Shown: positions 36,652 to 46,782, counted from the stretch's first letter. The stretch is 51,941 bases of DNA from Candidatus Cryptobacteroides intestinipullorum (GCA_018711225.1 DVIP01000028.1:1-51941), one strand, 5' to 3'. Made by a program: numbers and translations. The notes: generated by a model from the letters alone, not told the origin.

Positions 36652-39639
36652 CTAAAATTTGAGCCTCAATGTCAGCCCGTAATAGAAATTCGTTATATAG
36701 TCTGTCGCCGAAACGTAGTCCCCCGTCCTGGTGGAACGGATCCGGCTGAAATTGTTGAAGAAATTGTTCGCATAAAATGAAACCGATGCAATGTCCCCGA
36801 TTTCCTTTGTCACACTGAAGTTCATAGAAAAATACGGTGTGAGCAGGTCCTTGTTGTAATAATAGTCCAGGCTCGTGCTATATGCCAGGCGCGCCAGGTC
36901 GGAATACCGCTGTGTATTGCCGGTGCGTCTGGCCTGCTGCAGGTCCTCATAAAAATTCCTCAACGTCGTAGGATCATCGTAAGTCGTATAATATTCCGGA
37001 TATACGACCGAATAGCCGTTTCCGTCATATATGGATCCGTCCGTAACGGAAAGTATATCCGCCCCGTCAGACAGTACTAGAGAACGGTCGCCATCGCTCT
37101 TTCCGCTGAGAAAACGGGAATATTTATACAACGTGGCTTCCAGCCTCAGAGAAACAATCATCCTGACTTTGGGGATATTGGTGGTAATAGTCAGATTCGT
37201 ATTCAACTGGCTGTTCTCCCTTCCGTTGGAAAGCGACCTGCCTCCGACATAATAACCTATATACTTGTAAGGTTCACCGTCAGCCCCGGTACCATTGTAG
37301 CTGTAGGCCTCGATATTTTCATCAAGGGAATGATACCCGTAAAAGGATCCGTCCAGACGGATAGTAGTGTTTATCGGCTGGATTCTTTTGAAATCCACGA
37401 CCCATTCCAGACCGTAACGCGTGATGGGATTGACATTGTTGTTTGCATAAGTCAACTCATTGAAGCGCTTCCTTTCACTATATGCCAGCGTGACATCCTC
37501 GCTTGCACCGGTCACGTCCGACACGGTTACAATACCCGTATTCCTGTCCACTGTGAAACGTCTGTTTTCAGCAGGAATAGGACATGCATTCAAAGACTCT
37601 ATAGAGGTATAGTTGTATGTGAACCTTTCATAATCATTGCTGAGCCTGTATGCATCCAATGTCCTGTTGTAATACGCAGCCAGCGATATCTTGTTTCCGG
37701 CAAGATCTATGTCAAAGCCGATTTCAGCCTGCTGGTTCTTCTGCCAGCGCAGTTCAGGATTGTACGCTATGGTCTGCGGTATTATATAGTAGGCGGAATA
37801 GGCTGACCCGTCCGCGGAAGATGTCGAGGTAAAAGTATTGAGATAGGTATATGTAGGGACAGGATACAGGATGGAATACGACGGCAGCTTGGCCGCCACA
37901 CCCCAGCTTGCCCGGAACGACAGTTCTCGGACAGTCTTGTTCCACCTGTTTTTCGGAGACAGGATAGTATATTTCAGATTGAACCGTGGAGAAAGTCCCG
38001 ATGTAGTACCGTATGCCGAGTTCCTTATGATTGTATTGTCATTCCTGAGACCTGCAATGATATTGAGCCTGGTCTCTCCTATGGGAATCGTTATGTTTTC
38101 TTCAATATAAGCAGCCACATTGTTCATGAACGGCACATCACAATAACGGTATTCCCAGAAATCGGGAGCCGTCGACATGTTTTCCGTATACTGGCCGATA
38201 CCGAAATTGCCGTCTCCTGACCAGTCCAAACCGACTTTGAGCTTATTGTTTATATCTCCGAACTGCCGTGCCCAGTTGGCCTTCAGTTTCAGACTGTAGC
38301 TGACAGGGCGGTCATCCACGCACATTGTGCTGTACCAATACCCTCTCGGCCTGAGGATTACCGCCGCATCCGGATTCTCATCATAATACTGGGCCACATA
38401 GTACCCTTCTTCCGTACCATGAATTGCAGGAGAGTCCTGCGCCCAGTCCACATTCTGATGTTCCCGGCTATGTTTGTCGCTATAAACGACAGAACCGCTC
38501 AGTTCCACATTAGTAATCCATTTCTTGCTCAGCAGCCAGTCGAAATCGAAATTCCCCCTGAAGGAATTGTCCCTTACCGTAGTCCTGTTTTCCGAAAAGG
38601 CATCGGGGTCAGCCTTGGTATCCATACCTCCCAGATTCCCGGAAGCGCTTATGGAAAACCGCAGGGGCGTTTCGCTGAGAATCCCGCGGTCGAAAAGGTT
38701 GCTGTACGTAAGCTGTACCTGCTTCCTGTCGTATGATTCGTACGGAGACCGCTGGTCACTTGTAGCCCTCGTGTATTCCAGACTCGCGTTCAGAATCCCT
38801 TTTGAAGCCCCTCTTTTGGTCTCGCCGAGTCCGAAGCCCTTGCTGGCGGAAACCTGCTTCATGTTAGGGTTGGTGGACATGGTTATTATATAAGGTGTCC
38901 GGCCCTTGCGTGTGTTTATCTTTACGACTCCGGAAGTCATGTCCCCGTATTCTACTGAAGGGACTCCTGTTATAACTTCAATAGATTCCACATTCGTAGA
39001 TGCGACATTGTTCACGGCAGCGCCTGAAACTCCAGCCGTACTGAATGATGCGAAACTTCCGTTGTTGGAAAGACGGACTCCGTCGACCTCCACGGCTGTA
39101 CCGAAAGACACGTTTCCTGTTTCTCCGCTGTCTCCTGAACGGATATTGAATATCTGGTCGCTCAGAAGATCCGGATTCCTGGTCGCTCCGCCCGGAAGCA
39201 GACTGGTGGCATCCGCGACATTGAGCATCTGGATATGGTCAAGAGCGGTCTTGTCTATGGTGCGGCTTGTCGTAGCACTGTTGCTGTTGTCCTGAGCGGT
39301 TACGACCACGCTTTCGAGTGTCAGGTTATCCTCGGCAAGATAAATCAGATATTTCGGGATATCCTTGGTTATCACAATCTCTTTCGTATCTGTAACGAAG
39401 CCGAGGCATGATATGCTTATAGTATTCTTGCCCGGCTGTATGTTCTGAATCGTGAAGTTTCCGTTGGCATCTGCCACAGCCCACTGTTCTGTCGCAGTAA
39501 GGACTACGGTAGCATAATCCACCGGCTTGCCCGTGTCCTTGTTCAGGACAACACCGCTGATACTGTATGTGGTCCGGTCCTGGGCATTTGAAACCATGAA
39601 CACGGAGAAAAGGATAAAACCCAAAAAGAACCTTTTCAT
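36652..39639 (-). CDS. TonB-dependent outer membrane receptor with N-terminal carboxypeptidase-regulatory-like domain
   Basis: SISGVVLNKDTGKPVDYATVVLTATEQWAVADANGNFTIQNIQPG; plug IEVITGVPSVEYGDMTSGVVKINTRKG; C-terminal NFYYGLTLRLKF. Confidence 0.95.
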   Translation of the reverse strand: MKRFFLGFILFSVFMVSNAQDRTTYSISGVVLNKDTGKPVDYATVVLTATEQWAVADANGNFTIQNIQPGKNTISISCLGFVTDTKEIVITKDIPKYLIYLAEDNLTLESVVVTAQDNSNSATTSRTIDKTALDHIQMLNVADATSLLPGGATRNPDLLSDQIFNIRSGDSGETGNVSFGTAVEVDGVRLSNNGSFASFSTAGVSGAAVNNVASTNVESIEVITGVPSVEYGDMTSGVVKINTRKGRTPYIITMSTNPNMKQVSASKGFGLGETKRGASKGILNASLEYTRATSDQRSPYESYDRKQVQLTYSNLFDRGILSETPLRFSISASGNLGGMDTKADPDAFSENRTTVRDNSFRGNFDFDWLLSKKWITNVELSGSVVYSDKHSREHQNVDWAQDSPAIHGTEEGYYVAQYYDENPDAAVILRPRGYWYSTMCVDDRPVSYSLKLKANWARQFGDINNKLKVGLDWSGDGNFGIGQYTENMSTAPDFWEYRYCDVPFMNNVAAYIEENITIPIGETRLNIIAGLRNDNTIIRNSAYGTTSGLSPRFNLKYTILSPKNRWNKTVRELSFRASWGVAAKLPSYSILYPVPTYTYLNTFTSTSSADGSAYSAYYIIPQTIAYNPELRWQKNQQAEIGFDIDLAGNKISLAAYYNRTLDAYRLSNDYERFTYNYTSIESLNACPIPAENRRFTVDRNTGIVTVSDVTGASEDVTLAYSERKRFNELTYANNNVNPITRYGLEWVVDFKRIQPINTTIRLDGSFYGYHSLDENIEAYSYNGTGADGEPYKYIGYYVGGRSLSNGRENSQLNTNLTITTNIPKVRMIVSLRLEATLYKYSRFLSGKSDGDRSLVLSDGADILSVTDGSIYDGNGYSVVYPEYYTTYDDPTTLRNFYEDLQQARRTGNTQRYSDLARLAYSTSLDYYYNKDLLTPYFSMNFSVTKEIGDIASVSFYANNFFNNFSRIRSTRTGDYVSATDYITNFYYGLTLRLKF

Positions 39640-39924
39640 AACGGGGGAGTTTGTATCGTTCAGTTGACGAATATACATAAAAAATATGATAGAGTATCAC
39701 CGGTGCCATGTAATTATTTGCGCATATCCGCTATATATGAAACTTATGAAATGAAACGCTCCGGCAGGTTACATTTTCATACGGGAAAGTGCCGGAACAG
39801 GAAAAACAGTAAGCGCAAAAATTTATGGACGGAAAAAAGCCGCGATATGCGATGCAACGATTCTGTTTTTTTATGTATCTTTATATCGTTATGTTAAATA
39901 TATAAACAACTAAACAAATTGGTT

Positions 39925-40896
39925 ATGAAAAAGATTTATTCAATCATGATTGCAGCTGCCGTTGCTTTTGCATTTACAAGCTGCGAAGAAACTACTCCTG
40001 ACAACGGTACAGACGGAACCGAGCAGGGAGGGGGGGGAGAAGGAACCGATGAACCTGGAGATGATACCGAAGAGCCGGGTGGCGAGCCTGAAGATCCTAA
40101 TACGCTTACGTATGGCGGAGTTACTTACAAGACTGTCACGCTTTCCAACGGGCAGACATGGATGGCGGAACCTTTGAGGTATATTCCGGACGGGATGACT
40201 GCTTCCAGCGATCCTGCCGATGATAATGCGCATATTTGGTATCCTTATGAAGTTGTTGACGGGACGGCTACAGCACAGACCGACGAGGACGCCATTGCAG
40301 AAAAAGGCTATCTGTATGACATGTACGCCATGCTTGGAGGAGTGGAAATCACCCCGGAAAACTGCATGAATTTCGAAGGGGCTCAAGGTATTTGCCCTGA
40401 CGGATGGCATATCCCGACTTGGGAAGAATATTTCCTTTTATGCGGTAAATCCAATAAAATGGAAAACGGCAACGGTGCGTCATCAAATACTGAAGCACTG
40501 TTCTATGATGCCGAATACGACGGGGCAAAGATAGCTTCATTCAATGACGCGGGATGGAACTTCATTCAGTCCGGAATCCGGATGAAAGCCAACTATTCCG
40601 GAACAGGATCCTATAATACCCAGCTCACTGAAGCTCTCGGCACGGATGAAGACGGGAAGGTGACAGGCAACTGCTCTGTAGAGGAATTTCTTGGGAAAGC
40701 AAGGATGACATACGTAGCTTCATCAACCTGCAATGCGGCCAACTACAGTTCTTCGGATCCTACCGTTTTGAACCACATTCAGTTCATGTCTCTGATGACG
40801 ACATTCACTTCGACATATCCTGAAGGAAGACTGACGCTGTCTTTTGCCCATTGCGAAATGGGTCAGCAGCTCCGCTGCATCAAGGATGCCGAATAA
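39925..40896 (+). CDS. FISUMP-domain lipoprotein (Fibrobacter succinogenes major paralogous domain)
   Basis: Lipobox MKKIYSIMIAAAVAFAFTSC; Gly/Glu/Asp-rich linker; YGGVTYKTVTLSNGQTWMAEPLRYIPDG; GYLYDMYAMLGG; GICPDGWHIPTWEEYFLL. Confidence 0.85.
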   Translation: MKKIYSIMIAAAVAFAFTSCEETTPDNGTDGTEQGGGGEGTDEPGDDTEEPGGEPEDPNTLTYGGVTYKTVTLSNGQTWMAEPLRYIPDGMTASSDPADDNAHIWYPYEVVDGTATAQTDEDAIAEKGYLYDMYAMLGGVEITPENCMNFEGAQGICPDGWHIPTWEEYFLLCGKSNKMENGNGASSNTEALFYDAEYDGAKIASFNDAGWNFIQSGIRMKANYSGTGSYNTQLTEALGTDEDGKVTGNCSVEEFLGKARMTYVASSTCNAANYSSSDPTVLNHIQFMSLMTTFTSTYPEGRLTLSFAHCEMGQQLRCIKDAE

Positions 40897-40916
40897 CGAC
40901 ATCTCATAATATAACG

Positions 40917-40955
40917 GAAAACGGGATTCTCACGAGTCCCGTTTTCTTTTTATTT
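40917..40955 (+). terminator. Rho-independent terminator of the FISUMP gene
   Basis: GAAAACGGGA-N10-TCCCGTTTTC followed by TTTTTATTT. Confidence 0.85.
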
Positions 40956-40998
40956 AATGTACGGATAAAAGCCGCCTGTCAGTCAGATTTTATAAGAT

Positions 40999-42792
40999 TT
41001 ACCGACACTCAAGGACATCTCCATGGTCCCGCACCACGGCTTCTTTCCACTTTTCCGTATAGCCCGGGTTCGTAATGCCGTCCGGAATCCTGTCTGAATA
41101 GCCGTTGGTAACGAACGAACCGTCAGGATTCTGCGCCTTCACGTTTCCGTCCATGAATTTCAACAGCAAGAAAGTCTCCAATGCCGTCCATTCCTCGAAA
41201 ATCCCCTGTGCGGTCTCCACCGAATAATCGGTAAGAAAATCCTTGACCTCCACGAACGGATCAACGACCTTTGCAGCTTCATCATTCCTCCTTATCTGCC
41301 GTTTCGGGATATCCAGAGCCTTCTGGTAAAGATCCAGTGCATGGCTGTCAATATCAGGAATCACTGCCATCTGGCCTTTTTCGAAACTGTCAGCCTTTTC
41401 ACGCACCACAGGAGCCATGATATTATACATCCTGTAACATGAATTGGCCACCCTGTTGCAAATCCAGAATGCCGAAGTAGGTGAATATTCGAGCATACTG
41501 CCATTGCCCTCGGCAAAACATTCCGGGACTTTCGTGATATTGGTATATATCGGTGTGAGATATGATGTAGCGGCGTCATCAGTACCGAACCACAGAAGTC
41601 CTCCTATGACATCCGGAAGCCAGCCACGTGATTGTCCGACAAACCAGAAACCGGTCTGCTGCGTGGCGATAGCCCTTTCATTGACATACAATTGTCCTTC
41701 ATATTCGAAGTCCATCGGCCTCCAACGGTACGGAAGCGCGTTGCCCCCGGCTCCTATATCTGTCGTCATATCCATCGGAGTGCCTTCGAAATGATCCCTC
41801 ATCACATCTGCCACATCCTTTACGGTAAGCTTGCGTTCCGGTCTGACAAACAGCGGGAAACGTTTGGAGACATCGTACCCCATAGCATAATCAATATAGT
41901 CGTATGAATTCCTGGTGACAAGGTTCCCGTTTTCGTCTTCGAATGTGAACTGTCCGTCACACAATATGTTGAACGCTGCCCACGCCCGGGCCTCGCAGCC
42001 TCTCATCGAACCGAAATTCAGCGGATTATATGCGTCACAAAAACTGAAATCTTCGTCCCTGCCGTCGAAATAGCCCATTTCCCTGGCAAATGAAATCACA
42101 TCCGGAGAATAGAGGCAGTTTTCCGGATCATCCAGAGGAAACGTACTTATCCTGGACTGGTTCGCATGTGCGCAGATATAGCCGTCAGGCAGTCTCCGGG
42201 CCACCCAAACAATACCCTTGCGTGCATTGCCGTCTTCAGATGCTCTGAATCCCTTTCCGATAAGTTCCATGACCCAGACCTCATCCTTGTCCGCTATCGA
42301 GAATGATTCTCCTGAAGAACAATAACCGTACGTATTGGCCAGATCCACTATGATATCTATAGCCTCCCTGGCTGTCCTGGCCCTCTGCAGGGCAACATAT
42401 ATCAATGAGCCGTAATCCATTATACCGGTAGAGTCATAAAGTTCGGGACGGCCTCCGAACGTGGATTCCCCTATTATGAGCTGGTGTTCGTTCATGTTGC
42501 CTACGGTCTGGTATGTATGGCGCACCTGTGGTATCTGACCGAGGTATTTCCCGGTGTCCCATTCGCGGACATCAAGCATGGCACCTTCCGGCCAGTCAGC
42601 GGCAGGACGGAAATACAGTTCTCCGAACAGTGTATGCGAGTCCGCAGCGTAGGAAATCATGCACGATCCATCCGCGCTTGCCCCTTTGGAGACGAGGATA
42701 TTTGTACATGCGTCAGCTTCCGGAACAGACGGAAGGCAAAGCAGTCCGGCTGTCAGACAAGCCGTCAATTTGGTTGAGGATGTGAATTTCAT
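40999..42792 (-). CDS. C69-family dipeptidase (PepD-like), secreted
   Basis: Signal MKFTSSTKLTACLTAGLLCLPSVPEADA followed by N-terminal-nucleophile-type CTNILVSKGASADGS; GESTFGGRPEL. Confidence 0.9.
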   Translation of the reverse strand: MKFTSSTKLTACLTAGLLCLPSVPEADACTNILVSKGASADGSCMISYAADSHTLFGELYFRPAADWPEGAMLDVREWDTGKYLGQIPQVRHTYQTVGNMNEHQLIIGESTFGGRPELYDSTGIMDYGSLIYVALQRARTAREAIDIIVDLANTYGYCSSGESFSIADKDEVWVMELIGKGFRASEDGNARKGIVWVARRLPDGYICAHANQSRISTFPLDDPENCLYSPDVISFAREMGYFDGRDEDFSFCDAYNPLNFGSMRGCEARAWAAFNILCDGQFTFEDENGNLVTRNSYDYIDYAMGYDVSKRFPLFVRPERKLTVKDVADVMRDHFEGTPMDMTTDIGAGGNALPYRWRPMDFEYEGQLYVNERAIATQQTGFWFVGQSRGWLPDVIGGLLWFGTDDAATSYLTPIYTNITKVPECFAEGNGSMLEYSPTSAFWICNRVANSCYRMYNIMAPVVREKADSFEKGQMAVIPDIDSHALDLYQKALDIPKRQIRRNDEAAKVVDPFVEVKDFLTDYSVETAQGIFEEWTALETFLLLKFMDGNVKAQNPDGSFVTNGYSDRIPDGITNPGYTEKWKEAVVRDHGDVLECR

Positions 42793-42982
42793 GTATGTCA
42801 ATAATTTTGTTTGTTACCGGTTTCGCAAGTCAGGAGGCACAGAACCCCCATGACGGGTACAAATTTAAAAAATATTCCGCTCAGACTCCAAGACTTCCCA
42901 TCTGCCCGATCATATTCTTCTGACAATTAAACAATATCGGCAAAAATCCGCCACCCTGCCGGTCAATGAGACGTTAAGCGTT

Positions 42983-43038
42983 CAGCCGGATTTGCAATCC
43001 GGCTGCGAGTGTTTCCCGGCAGATTGCAAATCTGCCGG
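42983..43038. repeat. Pair of REP-like palindromes in opposite orientation
   Basis: CAGCCGGATT-TGC-AATCCGGCTG (42983-43005) and CCGGCAGATT-GCA-AATCTGCCGG (43016-43038). Confidence 0.8.
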
Positions 43039-43074
43039 AACGATATGGTTCTGCCGGGACGGTACCAAAACGAA

Positions 43075-43104
43075 AAGAGGTTGCAGATAATTCTACAACC
43101 TCTT
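43075..43104 (-). terminator. Terminator downstream of the tRNA
   Basis: AAGAGGTTG-N12-CAACCTCTT, then TTCGTTTT on the minus strand. Confidence 0.75.
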
Positions 43105-43115
43105 GATTTTTAATG

Positions 43116-43190
43116 TGGTCCCACTTGGGCTTGAACCAAGGACCCCCTGATTATGAGTCAGGTGCTACTAACCAACTGAGCTATGGGACC
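43116..43190 (-). tRNA. tRNA with CAT anticodon (Met or lysidine-type Ile2)
   Basis: GGTCCCA-TA-GCTC...-CCTGA-CTCATAA-TCAGG-GGGTC-CTTGG-TTCAAGC-CCAAG-TGGGACC-A cloverleaf; CCA not encoded. Confidence 0.93.
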
Positions 43191-43357
43191 AAGACACAAA
43201 ATAAACTTCGTAAAAGAACTTTTAATTTGCGGGTCGTCCGGAGTTCCCGGACAACTCCGCAAATATAGTAATTATTTTTTAATCTACCATAAGAAATCCG
43301 CACCCGCACGCATTAAATGCGGCAAAAGGGAAGAACCAGCCTATGGCAGACTACCGG

Positions 43358-43663
43358 TCAGACCTTGATTTCAACCTCAACGCCACTCGGAAGCTCCAGC
43401 TTCATCAGGGCATCCACTGTCTTCTGTGTCGAATCATAGATGTCAAGCAGACGGCTGAATGAGTTGAGCTCAAACTGTTCGCGGGACTTCTTGTTTACAA
43501 AAGTCGAGCGGTTCACAGTGAAAATCTTCTTGTCAGTAGGAAGCGGAATGGGACCATTCACACGAGCTCCTGTAGAAGCCACTGTATCAACGATCTTCTT
43601 GGCAGACTTGTCTACCAGCATGTGATCGAATGATTTTAGTTTAATTCTTATCTTTTGGCTCAT
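43358..43663 (-). CDS. rpsJ: 30S ribosomal protein S10, last gene of the str-type cluster
   Basis: [66 protein letters not shown]. Confidence 0.99.
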   Translation of the reverse strand: MSQKIRIKLKSFDHMLVDKSAKKIVDTVASTGARVNGPIPLPTDKKIFTVNRSTFVNKKSREQFELNSFSRLLDIYDSTQKTVDALMKLELPSGVEVEIKV

Positions 43664-43696
43664 AGCAATTATTATCTGAAAATTAAACTTTCAATA

Positions 43697-45808
43697 TTAT
43701 TCGTCCTCATCTACGTTCTTGTAGCCGCTCTTCTCGACAATCTCCTTGGCGAGGTTTGCAGGAACTTCAGCATAGTGGTCGAATGTCATTGTGCTGGTAG
43801 CACGACCGGATGATATGGTCCTCAGGACAGTCACATAACCGAACTGCTCAGCGAGAGGGACGAATGCCTTCACAATCCTGGCACCGGTAGTGGAATCCAT
43901 TGCAGTCACCTGACCACGACGGCGGTTAAGGTCACCGACAATATCACCCATATAGTCTTCCGGAGTCACAACCTCGAGTGACATGATAGGTTCGAGAAGT
44001 ACCGGTTTTGCCTTAGGGCACGCATGACGGAATGCCTGGCGGGCACAAATCTCGAATGAAAGCTGGTCTGAGTCCACAGGGTGGAACGAACCGTCCTTCA
44101 ATGTCACCTTGAGTGAAGGAACCTCATATCCTGCGAGAACACCGTTTGCCATTGCAGACTTGAAACCTTTCTCGACAGAAGGAATGAACTCCTTAGGAAC
44201 ATTACCTCCCTTCACCTCGTCAATGAACTGGAGTCCGGTAACGCCCTCGTCTGCAGGTCCGATTTCTACTATGATATCTGCGAACTTACCGCGGCCACCG
44301 GTCTGCTTCTTGAAGACTTCACGGTGCTGTACGGTAGCTGTAATGGCTTCCTTGTAGTTCACCTGAGGTGCACCCTGGTTGATTTCCACACCGAATTCAC
44401 GGCGGAGACGGTCAACGATGATGTCCAGGTGAAGCTCACCCATACCGCTGATGACGGTCTGGCCTGTCTCGTGATCTGTCTTGACAGTGAATGTAGGGTC
44501 TTCCTCCGCAAGTTTCGCAAGTGCGATTCCGAGCTTGTCAAGATCCTTCTGGGTCTTAGGCTCTACTGCAAGTCCGATAACCGGATCCGGGAATTCCATT
44601 GATTCGAGAGTGATAGGATGATCCTCCACGCAGATGGTATCACCGGTACGGAGATCCTTGAAACCTACAGCCGCGCAGATGTCTCCGGCCTCTACAAACT
44701 CGATAGGATTCTGCTTGTTCGAGTGCATCTGGTACAGACGTGCGACACGCTCTTTCTTGTCAGAACGGGTATTGAGCACGTATGAACCTGCATCCAGACG
44801 GCCTGAATATGCCCTCAGGAAAGCCAGACGGCCTACGAACGGGTCGGTAGCAATCTTGAAGACCAGAGCGCAGAACGGCTCCTTGGCATCCGGCTTACGC
44901 TCTTCCTCATCTCCTGTCTTTGGATTCACGCCCTTGACTGCACCCTTGTCGAGCGGAGAAGGGAGATAACGCATGACAGCATCGAGAAGGAACTGAACGC
45001 CCTTGTTCTTGAATGAAGAACCGCAGCATGCAGGCACTATGGACATGTCGATGGTAGCCTTCCTCAAAGCCGTGATGATTTCGTCCTCGGAAATGGAATC
45101 AGGATCCTCGAAGAATTTCTCCATCAGGGACTCGTCATATTCGGCAGCGGCCTCTACAAGCTTTTCCCTCCATGCGGCGACATCTGCCTTCATGTCTTCC
45201 GGCACATCGGTCACCTTGTAGTTCACGAGCTCTTCACTGCTGTCATATATCAGGGCCTTGTTGGCGATAAGGTCCACAATACCCTGGAATTTGTCCTCAG
45301 CACCGATAGGCAGGCAGATAGGTACAGCCCTTGCTCCGAGCTTTTCCTTGATCTCTTCGACCACAGCCAGGAAATCCGCGCCTACACGGTCCATCTTGTT
45401 CACGTATGCAATCTTCGGGACACCGTACTTGTCAGCCTGACGCCATACCGTCTCGGACTGAGGCTGTACGCGGCCTACTGCGCAGAAAGTGGCTACTGTT
45501 CCGTCCAGTACACGGAGAGAACGCTCCACCTCCACAGTGAAATCCACGTGGCCCGGAGTATCAATCAAGTTAATCTGATAAGTATCCCCTTTATAATGCC
45601 AGAAAGCGGTAGTAGCGGCTGAAGTGATGGTAATACCACGCTCCTGCTCCTGGACCATCCAGTCCATAGTGGCAGCACCTTCGTGAACCTCCCCTATCTT
45701 GTGGGTCTTCCCAGTATAATAAAGGATTCGCTCTGAAGTTGTAGTCTTACCGGCATCAATGTGGGCCATAATACCGATATTCCTGGTGAATTTAAGATCT
45801 CTTGCCAT
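43697..45808 (-). CDS. fusA: Elongation factor G
   Basis: [67 protein letters not shown]. Confidence 0.99.
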   Translation of the reverse strand: MARDLKFTRNIGIMAHIDAGKTTTSERILYYTGKTHKIGEVHEGAATMDWMVQEQERGITITSAATTAFWHYKGDTYQINLIDTPGHVDFTVEVERSLRVLDGTVATFCAVGRVQPQSETVWRQADKYGVPKIAYVNKMDRVGADFLAVVEEIKEKLGARAVPICLPIGAEDKFQGIVDLIANKALIYDSSEELVNYKVTDVPEDMKADVAAWREKLVEAAAEYDESLMEKFFEDPDSISEDEIITALRKATIDMSIVPACCGSSFKNKGVQFLLDAVMRYLPSPLDKGAVKGVNPKTGDEEERKPDAKEPFCALVFKIATDPFVGRLAFLRAYSGRLDAGSYVLNTRSDKKERVARLYQMHSNKQNPIEFVEAGDICAAVGFKDLRTGDTICVEDHPITLESMEFPDPVIGLAVEPKTQKDLDKLGIALAKLAEEDPTFTVKTDHETGQTVISGMGELHLDIIVDRLRREFGVEINQGAPQVNYKEAITATVQHREVFKKQTGGRGKFADIIVEIGPADEGVTGLQFIDEVKGGNVPKEFIPSVEKGFKSAMANGVLAGYEVPSLKVTLKDGSFHPVDSDQLSFEICARQAFRHACPKAKPVLLEPIMSLEVVTPEDYMGDIVGDLNRRRGQVTAMDSTTGARIVKAFVPLAEQFGYVTVLRTISSGRATSTMTFDHYAEVPANLAKEIVEKSGYKNVDEDE

Positions 45809-45830
45809 TTGTTCTTAACTTAATTGGGGA

Positions 45831-46307
45831 TTAGAAACGGAAGTGGGCAAATGCCTTGTTGGCCTCTGCCATCCTGTGCATATCTTCTTTTCTCTTGTAT
45901 GCCGCACCCTCGCAGTTATAGGCAGCGATGATTTCGGCACAAAGTTTTTCTGCCATCGAGTGGCCGGAACGCTTGCGGGCGAATACGATCATATTCTTCA
46001 TAGAAAGTGAAATCTTCCTTTCCGGACGAACCTCGGTAGGCACCTGGAAGTTAGCTCCTCCGATCCTGCGGCTTTTCACCTCTACCTGAGGTGTCACATT
46101 CTCGAGAGCCTTCCTCCAAATATCCAGAGGAGCCTTGTCAGAATCTTTCATCTTCTCGCCTACCATGTCAATGGCATCGTAAAAAATAGAATACGCGATA
46201 CTCTTCTTCCCCTGCAACATAAGATTGTTCACGAAACGTGTAACCATCACATCGTGAAACTTTGGATCTGGAAGTAGAATCCTCTTCTTAGGCTTCGCTT
46301 TTCTCAT
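45831..46307 (-). CDS. rpsG: 30S ribosomal protein S7
   Basis: [49 protein letters not shown]. Confidence 0.99.
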   Translation of the reverse strand: MRKAKPKKRILLPDPKFHDVMVTRFVNNLMLQGKKSIAYSIFYDAIDMVGEKMKDSDKAPLDIWRKALENVTPQVEVKSRRIGGANFQVPTEVRPERKISLSMKNMIVFARKRSGHSMAEKLCAEIIAAYNCEGAAYKRKEDMHRMAEANKAFAHFRF

Positions 46308-46338
46308 TGTTCTGAAAAATTAAATAGGTGGTAAATGA

Positions 46339-46722
46339 TTACTTCTTAGATTTCTTTGGTCTCTTGGCACCATAAAGGGAGCGGGACTGTGTCCTTCCCT
46401 CGACGCCTGCCGTATCCAAAGCTCCTCTAAGGATGTGGTAACGTACACCCGGGAGGTCCTTCACACGACCGCCTCTTACAAGCACGATAGAGTGCTCCTG
46501 GAGGTTGTGGCCCTCGCCCGGAATGTAGGCATTCACCTCTTTGGAGTTAGTAAGACGTACACGGGCAACCTTACGCATTGCTGAGTTAGGTTTCTTAGGT
46601 GTAGTAGTGTACACACGCACGCATACGCCCCTCCTCTGAGGGCATGCATCCAACGCGCGAGACTTGCTCTTGACTTCGATAACCTCGCGCCCCTTGCGAA
46701 CTAATTGTTGAATTGTAGGCAT
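46339..46722 (-). CDS. rpsL: 30S ribosomal protein S12
   Basis: [57 protein letters not shown]. Confidence 0.99.
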   Translation of the reverse strand: MPTIQQLVRKGREVIEVKSKSRALDACPQRRGVCVRVYTTTPKKPNSAMRKVARVRLTNSKEVNAYIPGEGHNLQEHSIVLVRGGRVKDLPGVRYHILRGALDTAGVEGRTQSRSLYGAKRPKKSKK

Positions 46723-46774
46723 AAATGATTGTTAATCTTAAATTTATGTATCCTTCCCCATACTTTGGGGGCTG

Positions 46775-46782
46775 CAAATATA
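46775..46782 (-). promoter_or_regulatory. -7 element (TATATTTG) of the str operon
   Basis: CAAATATA on the plus strand, i.e. TATATTTG on the minus strand, 53 bp upstream of rpsL. A small CCCCA/TGGGG hairpin lies in the leader. Confidence 0.6.

Noticed and set aside
39664-39897. 77-aa plus-strand ORF in the TonB/FISUMP divergent intergenic region
   Set aside because: No recognisable motif or clear RBS; lies in a region expected to hold divergent promoters.
17782-43357. The 25.6 kb block as a prophage, ICE or genomic island
   Set aside because: No integrase, transposase, relaxase, phage or conjugation genes recognised, and many genes are housekeeping (uppP, ftsX, acpP, uvrC). Rearrangement or misassembly are better explanations.
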